A stretch of DNA of 64,000 nucleotides, from contig QXXC01000007.1 of NCBI GenBank assembly GCA_009911305.1, positions 62,001 to 126,000 of the forward strand, written 5' to 3'. Shown here piece after piece: positions 17,355 through 26,142 of this stretch (positions within the stretch are counted from its first letter, which is position 1; the number at the start of each line of letters is the position of its first letter). Source of the stretch: Clostridiaceae bacterium. Its GTDB lineage: Bacteria; Bacillota; Clostridia; Lachnospirales; Lachnospiraceae. The translations under genes and the position numbers were made by a program. The notes beneath the pieces are model-generated. The model worked only from the letters and a program-made list of their open reading frames with translations, had not been told where the DNA came from and made no database searches.

Positions 17355-18070
17355 AAATTATATTTTTTTCAGATATCCATGGAAACCATTACGCGGCCCA
17401 TCGGTTTTTTGAAGATATTCAGGGAATATCGTATGATAAACTGATATTTGGAGGAGATGTTCTGGGATATTACTATGAACCGGATGATATTATTTCGCTT
17501 CTCCGCCAAAAAAGGGCGTATTGTCTTTTGGGAAACCACGACCAAATGTTTTTAGATGTTCTGGAAGGCGCGGGGGATGAAAGCGAGCTTATAAAACAAT
17601 ACGGCAGTTCGTATCAAAACGCTGCATCCAGAGTATCAAAGGAAAATGTGGACTTTTTGTATTGTCTTAAAAGCCGGCTTGATATGGAGACAGACGGGCT
17701 GAGGCTGGTCTTTGTGCATGGTTCCGTGCCAGAACCGTTAAACGGGCGCGTATACCCGGATACAGAGATAGATAACGACAGGGATTACGACGGGATCGAT
17801 TTCGTATTTGCCGGGCATACGCATCATAAAATGGTAAAGTCATTAAAGAACGGATGTACCATTATTAATCCCGGCTCCGCCGGCCAGCAGAGGGATGGGA
17901 AAGGGTGCTCTTACGTTATATTTGATACGGTTCTGCGTTCCTTTTCTTTCTGTCCCATTCCATTTGAGCCGGAGCCCCTGATCAGGGATATTTACCGCAC
18001 AGAGCATGACAGAAAAATGAGAGAGAAACTGATTGAGGTTTTGCTCAGAAAGGTTAGCGCTCCTCCATAG
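17351..18070 (+). CDS. Metallophosphoesterase, YfcE/MJ0936-like
   Basis: 239 residues. The calcineurin-like metal motifs are all visible: FSDIHGNHYA (D-x-H) at the N-terminus, GGDVLGY near 34-40, LLGNHDQM near 58-65 and AGHTHHKM near 157-164, plus NPGSAGQQRDG. It should hydrolyse a phosphodiester or phosphomonoester. A phosphatase inside a sugar operon could dephosphorylate a sugar intermediate, but nothing in the sequence fixes the substrate. It is coupled to the SDR gene upstream by ATGA. Confidence 0.8.
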   Translation: MKIIFFSDIHGNHYAAHRFFEDIQGISYDKLIFGGDVLGYYYEPDDIISLLRQKRAYCLLGNHDQMFLDVLEGAGDESELIKQYGSSYQNAASRVSKENVDFLYCLKSRLDMETDGLRLVFVHGSVPEPLNGRVYPDTEIDNDRDYDGIDFVFAGHTHHKMVKSLKNGCTIINPGSAGQQRDGKGCSYVIFDTVLRSFSFCPIPFEPEPLIRDIYRTEHDRKMREKLIEVLLRKVSAPP

Positions 18071-18100
18071 ACTCTGTTTTGGGATGGAGCCAGGTGAAGT

Positions 18101-20098
18101 ATGAAAAAGAAACATATCATCTGGTTCGCTGTACTGCAGCTTGCCATCTTACTTTTTTCATTGGCAAACTGCCGGTATCACGGACTTTCTCCGGCAATTG
18201 GGGCAGGTTACTTCCTGTTTCAATTGATCGGTATTATGCTGCCGGGACTGGCAGCCTTTCTCTTCTTTGATATAAAGAACCGCAGTGGCGCCGCAGTAAT
18301 CGGGATCAGCTATGCTCTTGGGCTGGTTCTTCTCATAATAGAGTATCTTATGGTCAGCGCTGCAGGAATTCAGAAATATTCCTGGTGTTTATCATTTGTA
18401 ATTGCCGTTTGCTCTTTTATTTATATTGCCAAAAGACGCGGCCGCATAGAAGGCAGATGGAACGACTCCGGCTACATGCTATGCATGATTTTTATTCTGC
18501 TTATCTTTTTTCTGGATTTATTTTCCGTATCCTTTGCAAATACGATTCCCGGTGAGATAAGCGGAAATAGTTACTATGTGGACTGGCTGTTCTGGACAGG
18601 CAATAATATATCGTTTACCAAGGGTTTCCCGCCGCAGGATTACAGGCTGTGCGGAGAAATTTTCAATTATCATTATTTTTCCAGTATCGTGATAGCGCAG
18701 TCCCATTTTGTCACAGGAATTGATACGGTCGTTTTAAGCTTTTATTTTTCCTTTATGATACCGGCCGTTTTATTGGCGACGGTTTCCTATACATTTTTTT
18801 CATCTGTTTTAAAGAAAAGGGAATATGTCATTCTGGCGATGATTATTACTCTGTTTGCAGAAGGCTCGTCGTTAACATTTATATCGCACATTTATTTTTG
18901 TCCGTTTGGATTTGATTACGGATATATTTTTGGAATGCTTTCCGTATATGTGTTGTCAGAGATTATTAAAAAGAGAGATTTAAGCGTCAAAATGATACTG
19001 CTGTCAGCAAGTTTGATCTCAATGACAACAGGCTGTAAGGGACCGGTAGGCATCGTGATTCTTATGGGATTTGGCGCAGTTTCACTGTATTATATTCTGC
19101 AAAAGCGTTTTAAAAAGGGAATTCTGCTCGGAGTGATATGGCTGGGAGCATTTTTATTGACATATTTTGTTTTTATTTCCGGAGATGTTACAGCTTCTGA
19201 GGCAAGCCTGAAATTTTTGGGCATCAGAGGAGCATTTAAAGTGAATCCGTATATAAAAAAAATATATTCCAGTTTAACAGAAGGGTATGGATTTGCAGCG
19301 GGAAGGGTTACTAAAATCATAACTATTTTGCTGTATCTTTATAATCTCAACAAAGCGGCGGTTTTGCTTTTTATCATTGGTATTTTATATCTTTTGTATG
19401 CGTGGTTTCATAAACAGATTGACCTGTGTTTACTGATTTGCTGTACTATTTGCCCATGGGGGATGGCGTTAACAATCACCACAGCTCAGCAGGGAGGCAG
19501 TGAGATGTATTTTATGATGTCTGTTATTCCCTATGGGGCGGCAGCGGGATTTTATGCCATTGAAAGAATGCGCAAAATGAAATACTTATATTTAAATATC
19601 ATGCTGTCTGTTGTAGTTACAGCGATGTATATGAATTTCAGCAGCTTTCTATATAATGCTTATTTTAAGAGCATGCAGGGATTACTGTGCATACGAAATC
19701 AGCAGGATATCTCAGATTTTTCCAAATATTATGCTGCAAAAGCAGATTATGAAGCGTACGAGTGGATAAAAAATCATACTGATAAAGAAGCTATAATCGC
19801 GGTAGATTATCTGTTTGATACAAATAGTCAAACCCAGCAGATGGTAGCCGGTGTTTTTTCGGAGAGATATATCTGGAATGACGGGAAGTATTCGGTCAAT
19901 GCGTCTGAAATTGAACGGAGAAAGGGGATCATCGAACGATTGCTGAACGGCGATGACAGCGCGGTAATAGAATTAAAAGAAAATGGCGTGACATATTTTA
20001 TGCAGAATCTTGCGGTAAATCCGAGTTTTATTTTAGAAAAAGAATCCGGGACATGTGTATACGAGAATTCGAGTTTTCGGGTGTATAAGCTGGATTAA
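18101..20098 (+). CDS. Large polytopic membrane protein, GT-C-type glycosyltransferase candidate
   Basis: 665 residues with about 12-13 hydrophobic segments and a C-terminal soluble part (about 545-665) that includes AYEWIKNHTDKEAIIAVD. This pattern is common at the end of GT-C enzymes such as GT39/83-like proteins. A loop with NSYYVDWLFWTGNN near 150-163, between early helices, could hold the acidic catalytic residue. It likely moves a sugar from an undecaprenyl-phosphate carrier to the glycan outside the cell. I do not recognise the exact family. It is more AT-rich than its neighbours. Confidence 0.65.
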   Translation: MKKKHIIWFAVLQLAILLFSLANCRYHGLSPAIGAGYFLFQLIGIMLPGLAAFLFFDIKNRSGAAVIGISYALGLVLLIIEYLMVSAAGIQKYSWCLSFVIAVCSFIYIAKRRGRIEGRWNDSGYMLCMIFILLIFFLDLFSVSFANTIPGEISGNSYYVDWLFWTGNNISFTKGFPPQDYRLCGEIFNYHYFSSIVIAQSHFVTGIDTVVLSFYFSFMIPAVLLATVSYTFFSSVLKKREYVILAMIITLFAEGSSLTFISHIYFCPFGFDYGYIFGMLSVYVLSEIIKKRDLSVKMILLSASLISMTTGCKGPVGIVILMGFGAVSLYYILQKRFKKGILLGVIWLGAFLLTYFVFISGDVTASEASLKFLGIRGAFKVNPYIKKIYSSLTEGYGFAAGRVTKIITILLYLYNLNKAAVLLFIIGILYLLYAWFHKQIDLCLLICCTICPWGMALTITTAQQGGSEMYFMMSVIPYGAAAGFYAIERMRKMKYLYLNIMLSVVVTAMYMNFSSFLYNAYFKSMQGLLCIRNQQDISDFSKYYAAKADYEAYEWIKNHTDKEAIIAVDYLFDTNSQTQQMVAGVFSERYIWNDGKYSVNASEIERRKGIIERLLNGDDSAVIELKENGVTYFMQNLAVNPSFILEKESGTCVYENSSFRVYKLD

Positions 20099-20119
20099 GA
20101 AAAGCGGGGGATACGGGCG

Positions 20120-20710
20120 ATGGAGGAAATCATATTAGTCGGATATGGAGGCCATGCGAAGAGCATGGTTGATGCGATAGAAAGAAGTAGGCAATTTCAC
20201 ATTGCAGGGTATACAGACAGCAGGGAACGTGATTCGGAATATGTTTATTTAGGCACGGATGAAGCGTTGGAAAACTATCTGGAGAAAGGAATTCACAACC
20301 TGGCGCTCTGCATCGGATATCTGGGAAAGGGAACGATTCGGGAACGCCTGTACAGGAATTTAAAGGAGCGGGGTTTTTCATTTCCGGTTATTATGGATCC
20401 TTCTGCGGTTGTATCGGAACGGGCTGTGATTGGAGAAGGGACTTTTATTGGAAAGAAGGCGGTGATTAACTCAGAAGCTTTGATAGGAAAAATGTGTATT
20501 ATCAACACAGCCGCTGTGATAGAGCATGAGTGTCAGGTAGGGGATTTTTCACATATATCCGTCGGAGCGGTACTGTGCGGCCAGGTAAGGACCGGCGAGG
20601 CAGTTTTTGTGGGAGCGAATGCAACGATCATACAGTGCCAGGAGATAGAAGAACGGGAAGTGGTTCCTGCAGGGATGACAGTCAGGAGCGCAGGCAGAAA
20701 AACAGGATAG
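20120..20710 (+). CDS. legH: NeuD/LegH-type acetyltransferase
   Basis: 196 residues. The N-terminal ILVGYGGHAKSMVDAIE is the hallmark of NeuD/PglD/LegH proteins (a UDP-sugar-binding Rossmann half-domain). It is followed by hexapeptide repeats (VIGEGTFIGKKAVIN, then VGDFSHISVGAVLCG) with the catalytic-type His in IEHECQVGD near 133-141. In the legionaminic route LegH N-acetylates the 4-amino sugar made by LegC. It sits directly before legI and legG, which supports this role over sialate O-acetylation. Confidence 0.78.
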   Translation: MEEIILVGYGGHAKSMVDAIERSRQFHIAGYTDSRERDSEYVYLGTDEALENYLEKGIHNLALCIGYLGKGTIRERLYRNLKERGFSFPVIMDPSAVVSERAVIGEGTFIGKKAVINSEALIGKMCIINTAAVIEHECQVGDFSHISVGAVLCGQVRTGEAVFVGANATIIQCQEIEEREVVPAGMTVRSAGRKTG

Positions 20711-20735
20711 GATCAGGATCGGAGAGGACAGGGAA

Positions 20736-21734
20736 ATGAGACATACACTGATTATAGCGGAAGCAGGCGTAAATCACAATGGCAGCCTGGATCTGGCAAA
20801 ACAATTGGCCCTGGAGGCAAGGGACAGCGGGGCAGATATCATAAAATTTCAGACGGCTAAATTGGATTCTCTTGTATCAAAGTATGCGGCTATGGCTGGA
20901 TATCAGAAGAAAAACATAGGAAGGGAGATGAGCCAGAAAGAAATGCTGAAAAAGCTTCTTCTGACATATGAGGAGTTTCGGAGTTTATCAGCATACTGTA
21001 AGGAAATCGGCATTCGCTTTTTATCTGCCCCGTTTGATTTGGAGAGCATTGATTTTTTGGAGGAGCTGGGCTGTGATTTATGGAAGATCCCTTCTGGAGA
21101 AATTACGAATCGGCCCTGCCTGGAGCGGATAGCAAAGACGAATCAGCCGGTTATACTCTCGACCGGCATGAGCAGCCTTCAGGAGGTAGAGGAGGCGGTT
21201 TGCGTTTTAAAGGAGAGCGGGGCCGGAGAGCTCACGCTTTTGCACTGTACAACCGAATATCCGGCTGCTTATGGGGACGTGAATCTGAGGGCAATGATAA
21301 CGCTGAAAAAACGGTTTGGCTGCAAGGTCGGCTACTCGGATCACACAAGGGGACTGGAGATCCCTGCCGCAGCGGTTGCCATGGGCGCTTCTGTGATAGA
21401 GAAGCATTTTACACTGGATCCGCATATGGATGGGCCGGATCACAGCGCAAGCCTGAGCCCAAAGGAGCTGACAGCCATGGTGCGGGCGATACGGAATGTT
21501 GAATCCGCCATGGGAACAGGAGAAAAAAAGCCGGTTGAATCGGAATCAGCGAATAAAACGGCGGCCAGAAAAAGCATTATAGCTGCACGCGATATTGCCA
21601 GAGGAGAGGTCCTGAATGACACAAACCTGACCACAAAACGGCCGGGAAATGGAATAAGCCCTATGAAGTGGCATGAGGTGACAGGGACAAAGGCAATCCG
21701 GGATTTTAAGGAAGATGAGTTGATTGAGTTATGA
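20736..21734 (+). CDS. legI: N,N'-diacetyllegionaminic acid synthase (NeuB family)
   Basis: 332 residues. The NeuB TIM-barrel has IIAEAGVNHNGSLDLAK at the N-terminus, IKFQTAKLDSLVSKYA near 36-51 and GYSDHTRG near 203-210. A C-terminal antifreeze-like SAF domain follows (about 270-332, AARDIARGEVLND). It condenses phosphoenolpyruvate with the six-carbon product of LegG to make the nine-carbon acid. The start follows a GGAGAGGACAGGG stretch, and the stop overlaps legG as ATGA. Specificity for legionaminic rather than sialic acid is inferred from LegB/C. Confidence 0.88.
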   Translation: MRHTLIIAEAGVNHNGSLDLAKQLALEARDSGADIIKFQTAKLDSLVSKYAAMAGYQKKNIGREMSQKEMLKKLLLTYEEFRSLSAYCKEIGIRFLSAPFDLESIDFLEELGCDLWKIPSGEITNRPCLERIAKTNQPVILSTGMSSLQEVEEAVCVLKESGAGELTLLHCTTEYPAAYGDVNLRAMITLKKRFGCKVGYSDHTRGLEIPAAAVAMGASVIEKHFTLDPHMDGPDHSASLSPKELTAMVRAIRNVESAMGTGEKKPVESESANKTAARKSIIAARDIARGEVLNDTNLTTKRPGNGISPMKWHEVTGTKAIRDFKEDELIEL

Positions 21735-22918
21735 AAAAAATTGCAGTAGTTACGGCAACGCGGGCTGAGTATGGGCTTCTGGCTCCGGTTATCAGGGAGC
21801 TCCGGTCATATGAGAGCGATACGCTGAAGGTGGATCTGATTGTCACAGGAACCCATCTGAGCAGCCAATATGGAAATACAGTCCGGGAAATTGAAAAGGA
21901 CGGCTTTCGTATCGATTATAGGATCCCTGTTTCCGTTGGCTCGGAAAATGCAGCGGATATATCAGAAAACCAGGCGGACGTCCTTTTGAAATTTACAAGA
22001 GTTTTTATGGAGGAGAAATACAGAGCTGTGCTGCTTTTGGGCGATCGGTATGAGACGCTGGCAATTGCAATTGCCGCAGGAAATACGAGGACGCCAATAT
22101 TCCATCTGTGCGGCGGCGATACAACGCAGGGAGCAATTGATGAATGGATCCGGCATTCGATCACCAAGATAAGCTATCTCCATTTTGTAACAAATGAAGA
22201 CAGCCGCAGGCGTGTCATCCAGATGGGAGAAGATCCGGATCGCGTATATAACTTTGGCTCTACCAGTATTGATAATATAAGGAATATTTCGCTGATGAGC
22301 AAAAGGGAAGCATTGCAGCGTATCGGGCTCGCGGACTGCAGATATGCTGTCTGTACATATCACCCTGTAACGCTGGAGGAGAATTCACTCGAAAAGCAAA
22401 TCAGGGATTTTCTGGAAGCGATCCGGCGGTTCCCGGAAATCGAATTTATCATCACAAAATCCAATGCGGACGAAGGAGGAGCCCGAATAAATGAGATGAT
22501 GGATCGGGAAGAAAAAAATATAAAGAATATGCATCTCTTTACTTCCCTGGGGATCATAGGCTATCTATCCCTGATGAAATATGCAGAGTTTATTTTAGGA
22601 AATTCTTCGAGCGGTATCATTGAGGCGCCTGCCCTTCAACGGCCAGTTGTGAATATAGGAGACAGGCAGAAGGGCAGGCTTCAGGCAGAATGTATTATAA
22701 ACTGCAGTCCTGATTTAGAATCGATTATCAATGCGATTGGTTTTGCACGATCCGGGGAAATGGAACGGCTGTGTAAACGAACAATCAGCCCTTATGGAAA
22801 CGGCCATGCGGCGGAACGCATTGCGCAAAAATGTTTTGAGGTTGCAGGAGGGAAGAGGATCGATTTAAAAAAGAAGTTTTGGATCGGCGTTGGAGAACAT
22901 GAAAAAGCACTCCGATAG
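21731..22918 (+). CDS. legG: Hydrolysing NDP-sugar 2-epimerase LegG (NeuC/WecB family)
   Basis: 395 residues, GT-B fold. The N-terminal VVTATRAEYGLLAPVIREL, the central HFVTNEDSRRRVIQMGE and GSTSIDNI, the YHPVTLEENS near 213-222 and GNSSSGIIEAP near 292-302 are all standard for NeuC/LegG. It removes the nucleotide and inverts C2 to give the sugar used by LegI. It overlaps legI by ATGA and closes the nonulosonic acid block. About 210 non-coding bases follow. Confidence 0.88.
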   Translation: MKKIAVVTATRAEYGLLAPVIRELRSYESDTLKVDLIVTGTHLSSQYGNTVREIEKDGFRIDYRIPVSVGSENAADISENQADVLLKFTRVFMEEKYRAVLLLGDRYETLAIAIAAGNTRTPIFHLCGGDTTQGAIDEWIRHSITKISYLHFVTNEDSRRRVIQMGEDPDRVYNFGSTSIDNIRNISLMSKREALQRIGLADCRYAVCTYHPVTLEENSLEKQIRDFLEAIRRFPEIEFIITKSNADEGGARINEMMDREEKNIKNMHLFTSLGIIGYLSLMKYAEFILGNSSSGIIEAPALQRPVVNIGDRQKGRLQAECIINCSPDLESIINAIGFARSGEMERLCKRTISPYGNGHAAERIAQKCFEVAGGKRIDLKKKFWIGVGEHEKALR

Positions 22919-23039
22919 GGCTGCTTTTGATTGTTTTTAGGATTGCGGGAGCGAAAAGCGTGGAGCAATCCGGGTATCACATGGATCGAAATCACCTTTT
23001 GCCCCCAATATCTTATCATTGCGCCCGGAAACTGATACC

Positions 23040-23069
23040 GTGACCGTTTCAGGCTGTCTGAACGGTTAC
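23040..23069 (+). repeat. Hairpin after legG
   Basis: GTGACCGTTTCAG pairs with CTGAACGGTTAC around a GCTGT loop (one bulge, one wobble). No T run follows, so it is not a clear terminator. The core GGCTGTCTGAACGG recurs exactly in a second hairpin at 39524-39546. Confidence 0.6.
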
Positions 23070-23129
23070 CTGACATTAAGATAAGCACGTTGTTTTGAAA
23101 ACATATTCTGAGACAAAGGAGAAAATACA

Positions 23130-24515
23130 ATGTATCAGACCGCAATCATCATTCCCGCATATAATCCGCCGGATGCCCTGTTCCCTTACACAGAGGCGCT
23201 GCTGTGTAGGGGATTTCGCCACATTCTCATTATTGATGATGGAAGCGCGGCAGACAGACAGCACATTTTCAGTGCATTAGGCCGGCTCGACGGGGTGACG
23301 GTATTCCGGCATGCCGTGAACCTTGGGAAGGGCCGGGCGCTGAAAAATGCGTTTAATTATGTTCTGACAAACTGGAAAAACGAGGTTCAGGGCGTAATCA
23401 CCGTTGATTCGGACGGGCAGCATACAGTGGAGGACGTGATAAAGCTTCGGGACAGACTGAGGGCGCAAGGACTATCCCTCATTCTGGGAACCAGGGATTT
23501 TAACGGGAGAGAGGTTCCCTTTAAGAGCCGCTATGGAAATAAGGTGACAAGTCTTGTGTTCCAGCTTCTATATGGAGTAAAGGTGTTCGACACCCAGACG
23601 GGATTACGGGCGGTTCCAATGGCTTTTTTAGGGGATTACTGCCGGCTTGAGGGAGAGCGCTTTGAGTATGAGATGAATATGCTGATTTACGGGGCGCTCC
23701 ATCGGCAGCGGATTGAGTCATGTCCGATTCAAACCGTCTATTTTGACCATAATAGCGAGACGCATTTCCGTCCGGCGGCGGATTCACTCCGGATTTATCG
23801 CGTGCTCCTGAAAGGCTTTTTTACATATATTCTGTCGTCCGCTTCGGCATCCGTGCTGGATCTTGCCCTGTTTGAGCTTTTTCTTCCCATATTTGGCGCG
23901 GCGGACGCTTCTTTGCGGATCGCTGCGTCAACGGTTCTGGCCAGGGGAATGTCGTCGCTTTACAATTTTACGGTAAACAAAAAAATGGTTTTTAAGAGCC
24001 GTGGGAAATCGTCTGCACAGATGGGCAAATATTATGCGCTCTGCCTTGTGCAGACGCTTCTTTCCGCATGCGCCGTATCGGCGGTTCACTTTGCGTTTCA
24101 GGGAAATGAGCTGGCGGAGAAAATGACGGTGGACAGCATCCTTTTTCTTATAAGCTACCAGGTTCAGCGTTCCTGGGTATTCGGGGGGGGTATTCTGAAT
24201 GAAAATGGATCATGCGGAGGTGTTGCTCCGGATGGCCGGGCTCATATTCTCGTTTTACGGCTATCTGCGGCTGTTCGGAAAACGGATCCGGCCGGAATTT
24301 GGCATTGCCGTCGTCTTTTCAGCCGTTGGGAGCCTTATGTTTCTGGCGGGCATATTAAATCTGATGCCGGAAATGGCGTTTGTGCTGTATGTGTCCGGGA
24401 TCGTTCTGGGAATCCGTTCCATCAGAAACAGGGAACCACTTTGGGAAGTAGTTACGGCAGGAACGTGCTTTTTCGGATTCATGGGAGTGTTCCTGTTTCT
24501 GCTGCTGTACCATGA
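23130..24515 (+). CDS. Und-P glycosyltransferase (GT2) fused to GtrA-like flippase domain, with frame-shifted tail
   Basis: 461 residues as it stands. Residues about 1-215 form a GT2 domain (IIPAYNPPDALFPY, VTVDSDGQHTVEDV with the DxD-like site, LGTRDF). About 225-350 form four helices of the GtrA type (SSLYNFTVNKKMVFK and QVQRSWVF). GtrB-GtrA fusions load and flip Und-P-sugars. After VFGG a G8 tract (24183-24190) throws the frame into the next gene, adding a tail of about 107 residues of no family likeness. With seven G the protein would stop at TGA 24196-24198, directly before the next ATG. With nine it would stop in an ATGA overlap. The natural length is about 354 residues. Confidence 0.84.
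   Translation: MYQTAIIIPAYNPPDALFPYTEALLCRGFRHILIIDDGSAADRQHIFSALGRLDGVTVFRHAVNLGKGRALKNAFNYVLTNWKNEVQGVITVDSDGQHTVEDVIKLRDRLRAQGLSLILGTRDFNGREVPFKSRYGNKVTSLVFQLLYGVKVFDTQTGLRAVPMAFLGDYCRLEGERFEYEMNMLIYGALHRQRIESCPIQTVYFDHNSETHFRPAADSLRIYRVLLKGFFTYILSSASASVLDLALFELFLPIFGAADASLRIAASTVLARGMSSLYNFTVNKKMVFKSRGKSSAQMGKYYALCLVQTLLSACAVSAVHFAFQGNELAEKMTVDSILFLISYQVQRSWVFGGGILNENGSCGGVAPDGRAHILVLRLSAAVRKTDPAGIWHCRRLFSRWEPYVSGGHIKSDAGNGVCAVCVRDRSGNPFHQKQGTTLGSSYGRNVLFRIHGSVPVSAAVP
24183..24190 (+). repeat. Poly-G tract (G8) at the GT2-GtrA / GT-C gene junction
   Basis: Eight G immediately after codons for VF near the end of the GtrA domain. G7 gives TGA directly abutting the downstream ATG; G9 gives an ATGA overlap; G8 gives read-through for about 107 codons within the next gene. 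Confidence 0.88.
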
Positions 24516-25944
24516 CAAATTCCTGCACTATGATAATTTCAGCCATTGGGCGATTGTAGTGAAGGTGATGCTGGTCGAAAACCGCTTCCCGAATTTCCTG
24601 GATACGAATATTTTGTTCAAGTCGTATCCGCCCGGAAGCGCGGCGTTTATCTACTATATTATAAAAGCTGCAGGCATAGGGCCGGAGTGGCTGCAGATGT
24701 ATGCGCAGGCGGTTTTTATGGCCGGAATGGCGGCGTGCCTGTTTGCGTTTGCAGGAAAACAGGCTATGGGTATTCTGGCGGCCGCTATTCTGTCTGTGAT
24801 GTTGCTGGCCGGCAATACGTCGTTCTATGATCTGCTGGTGGATACCCAGCTTCCCCTCACTGCTCTGGCCGGGCTGGCATTTTGTGTTTATTATCGTGAG
24901 CCGCCGGCAGAGACGGATGGGGATGGGCTTAAAGGTAGAGCGTGGTATATAGCAGTGTTTACGACATTTCTGGTCGCTATAAAAAACAGCGGAGTTTTAT
25001 TTGTGTGCATCCTCCTGTTTTACATACGTCTCTGTCATGGGAGAAGAGTAAAGGAGGCCTTAAAGGAGCTGTCCGTCCCGTTTGTTTGTCCTGTCACGGC
25101 GCTTATCTTGTGGAAAAAGCATGTCAGCCTGGTGTTTGAAGGGGGCCTTTCGGCCAAGCATTCCATGTCCATACGCAATTTCAGGGCGGTTTTTGGGGAG
25201 AAGAGCACTGACGATTTAAAAGTGATTGCCCAAGCAGTGATGGATCACGTGTTCACGTTGTCGAACCCGGCTTTGTATATCCTGCTGTTTCTCATTCTAC
25301 TGCTTGTACTGCAGGGCAGGACGGAGAAAACAGACAGGGGAGACAAAAGACTGGCGTTTACTGCATTTGCATTTTATCTTTTATATCAGCTTGGGATTTT
25401 GGGAATGTACCTGTTTTCTATGCCGCTGGGTGAGGCGCTCACCCTGGCGGAGTATGACCGCTATAACCGGACGATATTAATATTCATTGCCGGAGTTGCA
25501 GCAATCTTGACGCTGGGGGCTGCCAGAAGGTGGGAAGGTCTTGGGAGGAGAGGATATGGCACGGCGGTTCTGGTTTTGTGTATCGTGGGATCATGGCACA
25601 CGCTGAAACCAAAATGGACGTACTATAAGAAGCAGGAGATGGATCAGACGCGGCTGACGTATGATGCGCTGATCCGCGATTATCATATCCCGTCCGGAAG
25701 CTCGTATATGATACTGACAACAGGGAGTACGGGATATTTACATTTTATATCACGATACCTGTTGCTGCCAAAGCATGTTATGGTGTGCGATTGCAGACGG
25801 GCAGAAGCTTTGAAACAGGTGGAAGAAGAGTGGAGAAATTTCGATTACCTTATCCTCTACGGGGCATCGGACGAGTTTGCGCTGTGGGCGGGGGAGATGT
25901 TTGGTGAAGAGGGGCCGGTGATTGAGCTTTCGCTTTATAAGTGA
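24199..25944 (+). CDS. Polytopic membrane protein, GT-C-type transferase candidate (GtrC-like role)
   Basis: 581 residues with about 12 hydrophobic segments. A first extracytoplasmic loop carries HDKFLHYDNFSHWAIVVK near 113-130, with paired acidic residues, as in GT-C enzymes. FKSYPPGSAAFIYY near 144-157 also resembles GT39-type proteins. A short soluble C-terminal domain follows (about 480-581). The likely role is transfer of the sugar delivered by the upstream GT2-GtrA protein. Its start lies at the poly-G-dependent end of that gene, so tract length may alter coupling. It is the last gene of the polysaccharide operon. Confidence 0.68.
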   Translation: MKMDHAEVLLRMAGLIFSFYGYLRLFGKRIRPEFGIAVVFSAVGSLMFLAGILNLMPEMAFVLYVSGIVLGIRSIRNREPLWEVVTAGTCFFGFMGVFLFLLLYHDKFLHYDNFSHWAIVVKVMLVENRFPNFLDTNILFKSYPPGSAAFIYYIIKAAGIGPEWLQMYAQAVFMAGMAACLFAFAGKQAMGILAAAILSVMLLAGNTSFYDLLVDTQLPLTALAGLAFCVYYREPPAETDGDGLKGRAWYIAVFTTFLVAIKNSGVLFVCILLFYIRLCHGRRVKEALKELSVPFVCPVTALILWKKHVSLVFEGGLSAKHSMSIRNFRAVFGEKSTDDLKVIAQAVMDHVFTLSNPALYILLFLILLLVLQGRTEKTDRGDKRLAFTAFAFYLLYQLGILGMYLFSMPLGEALTLAEYDRYNRTILIFIAGVAAILTLGAARRWEGLGRRGYGTAVLVLCIVGSWHTLKPKWTYYKKQEMDQTRLTYDALIRDYHIPSGSSYMILTTGSTGYLHFISRYLLLPKHVMVCDCRRAEALKQVEEEWRNFDYLILYGASDEFALWAGEMFGEEGPVIELSLYK

Positions 25945-25955
25945 AAACACCAATT

Positions 25956-25972
25956 CCCCAGCTATGCTGGGG
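25956..25972 (+). terminator. Hairpin ending the polysaccharide operon
   Basis: CCCCAGC-TAT-GCTGGGG, a perfect 7-bp stem with a 3-base loop, 12 bases after the last stop codon. No T run follows, so it may be a repeat element or an mRNA-end hairpin rather than a classic terminator. Confidence 0.5.
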
Positions 25973-26085
25973 AGAATCCGTTGTGTGAGTGCAGCGCAGC
26001 GGAAGTAACAGAAAACCTGAGGGCAGCGGCGCTAAACTGCGTTTTTGGCGAGTTCAATGTTTCTCATAGACTAAGAAGTAATATA

Positions 26086-26114
26086 TTGAAAGCCCCATCC
26101 TTTAATGATATACT
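26086..26114 (+). promoter_or_regulatory. Sigma-A promoter for the rpn gene
   Basis: TTGAAA, 17-base spacer, TATACT, 28 bases before the AAGGAAGGGGAG / ATG of the Rpn gene. Confidence 0.7.
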
Positions 26115-26142
26115 AAAGACACAAAAGGAAGGGGAGCCCCAC

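Noticed and set aside
22919..23129. Riboswitch or leader RNA before the GT2-GtrA gene
   Set aside because: Only one hairpin with a repeated core is visible; no known aptamer pattern or attenuator was recognised.
25956..25972. Attachment site or IS end for the defence island
   Set aside because: A short palindrome only; no matching copy was seen after the retron, so no element boundary can be claimed.
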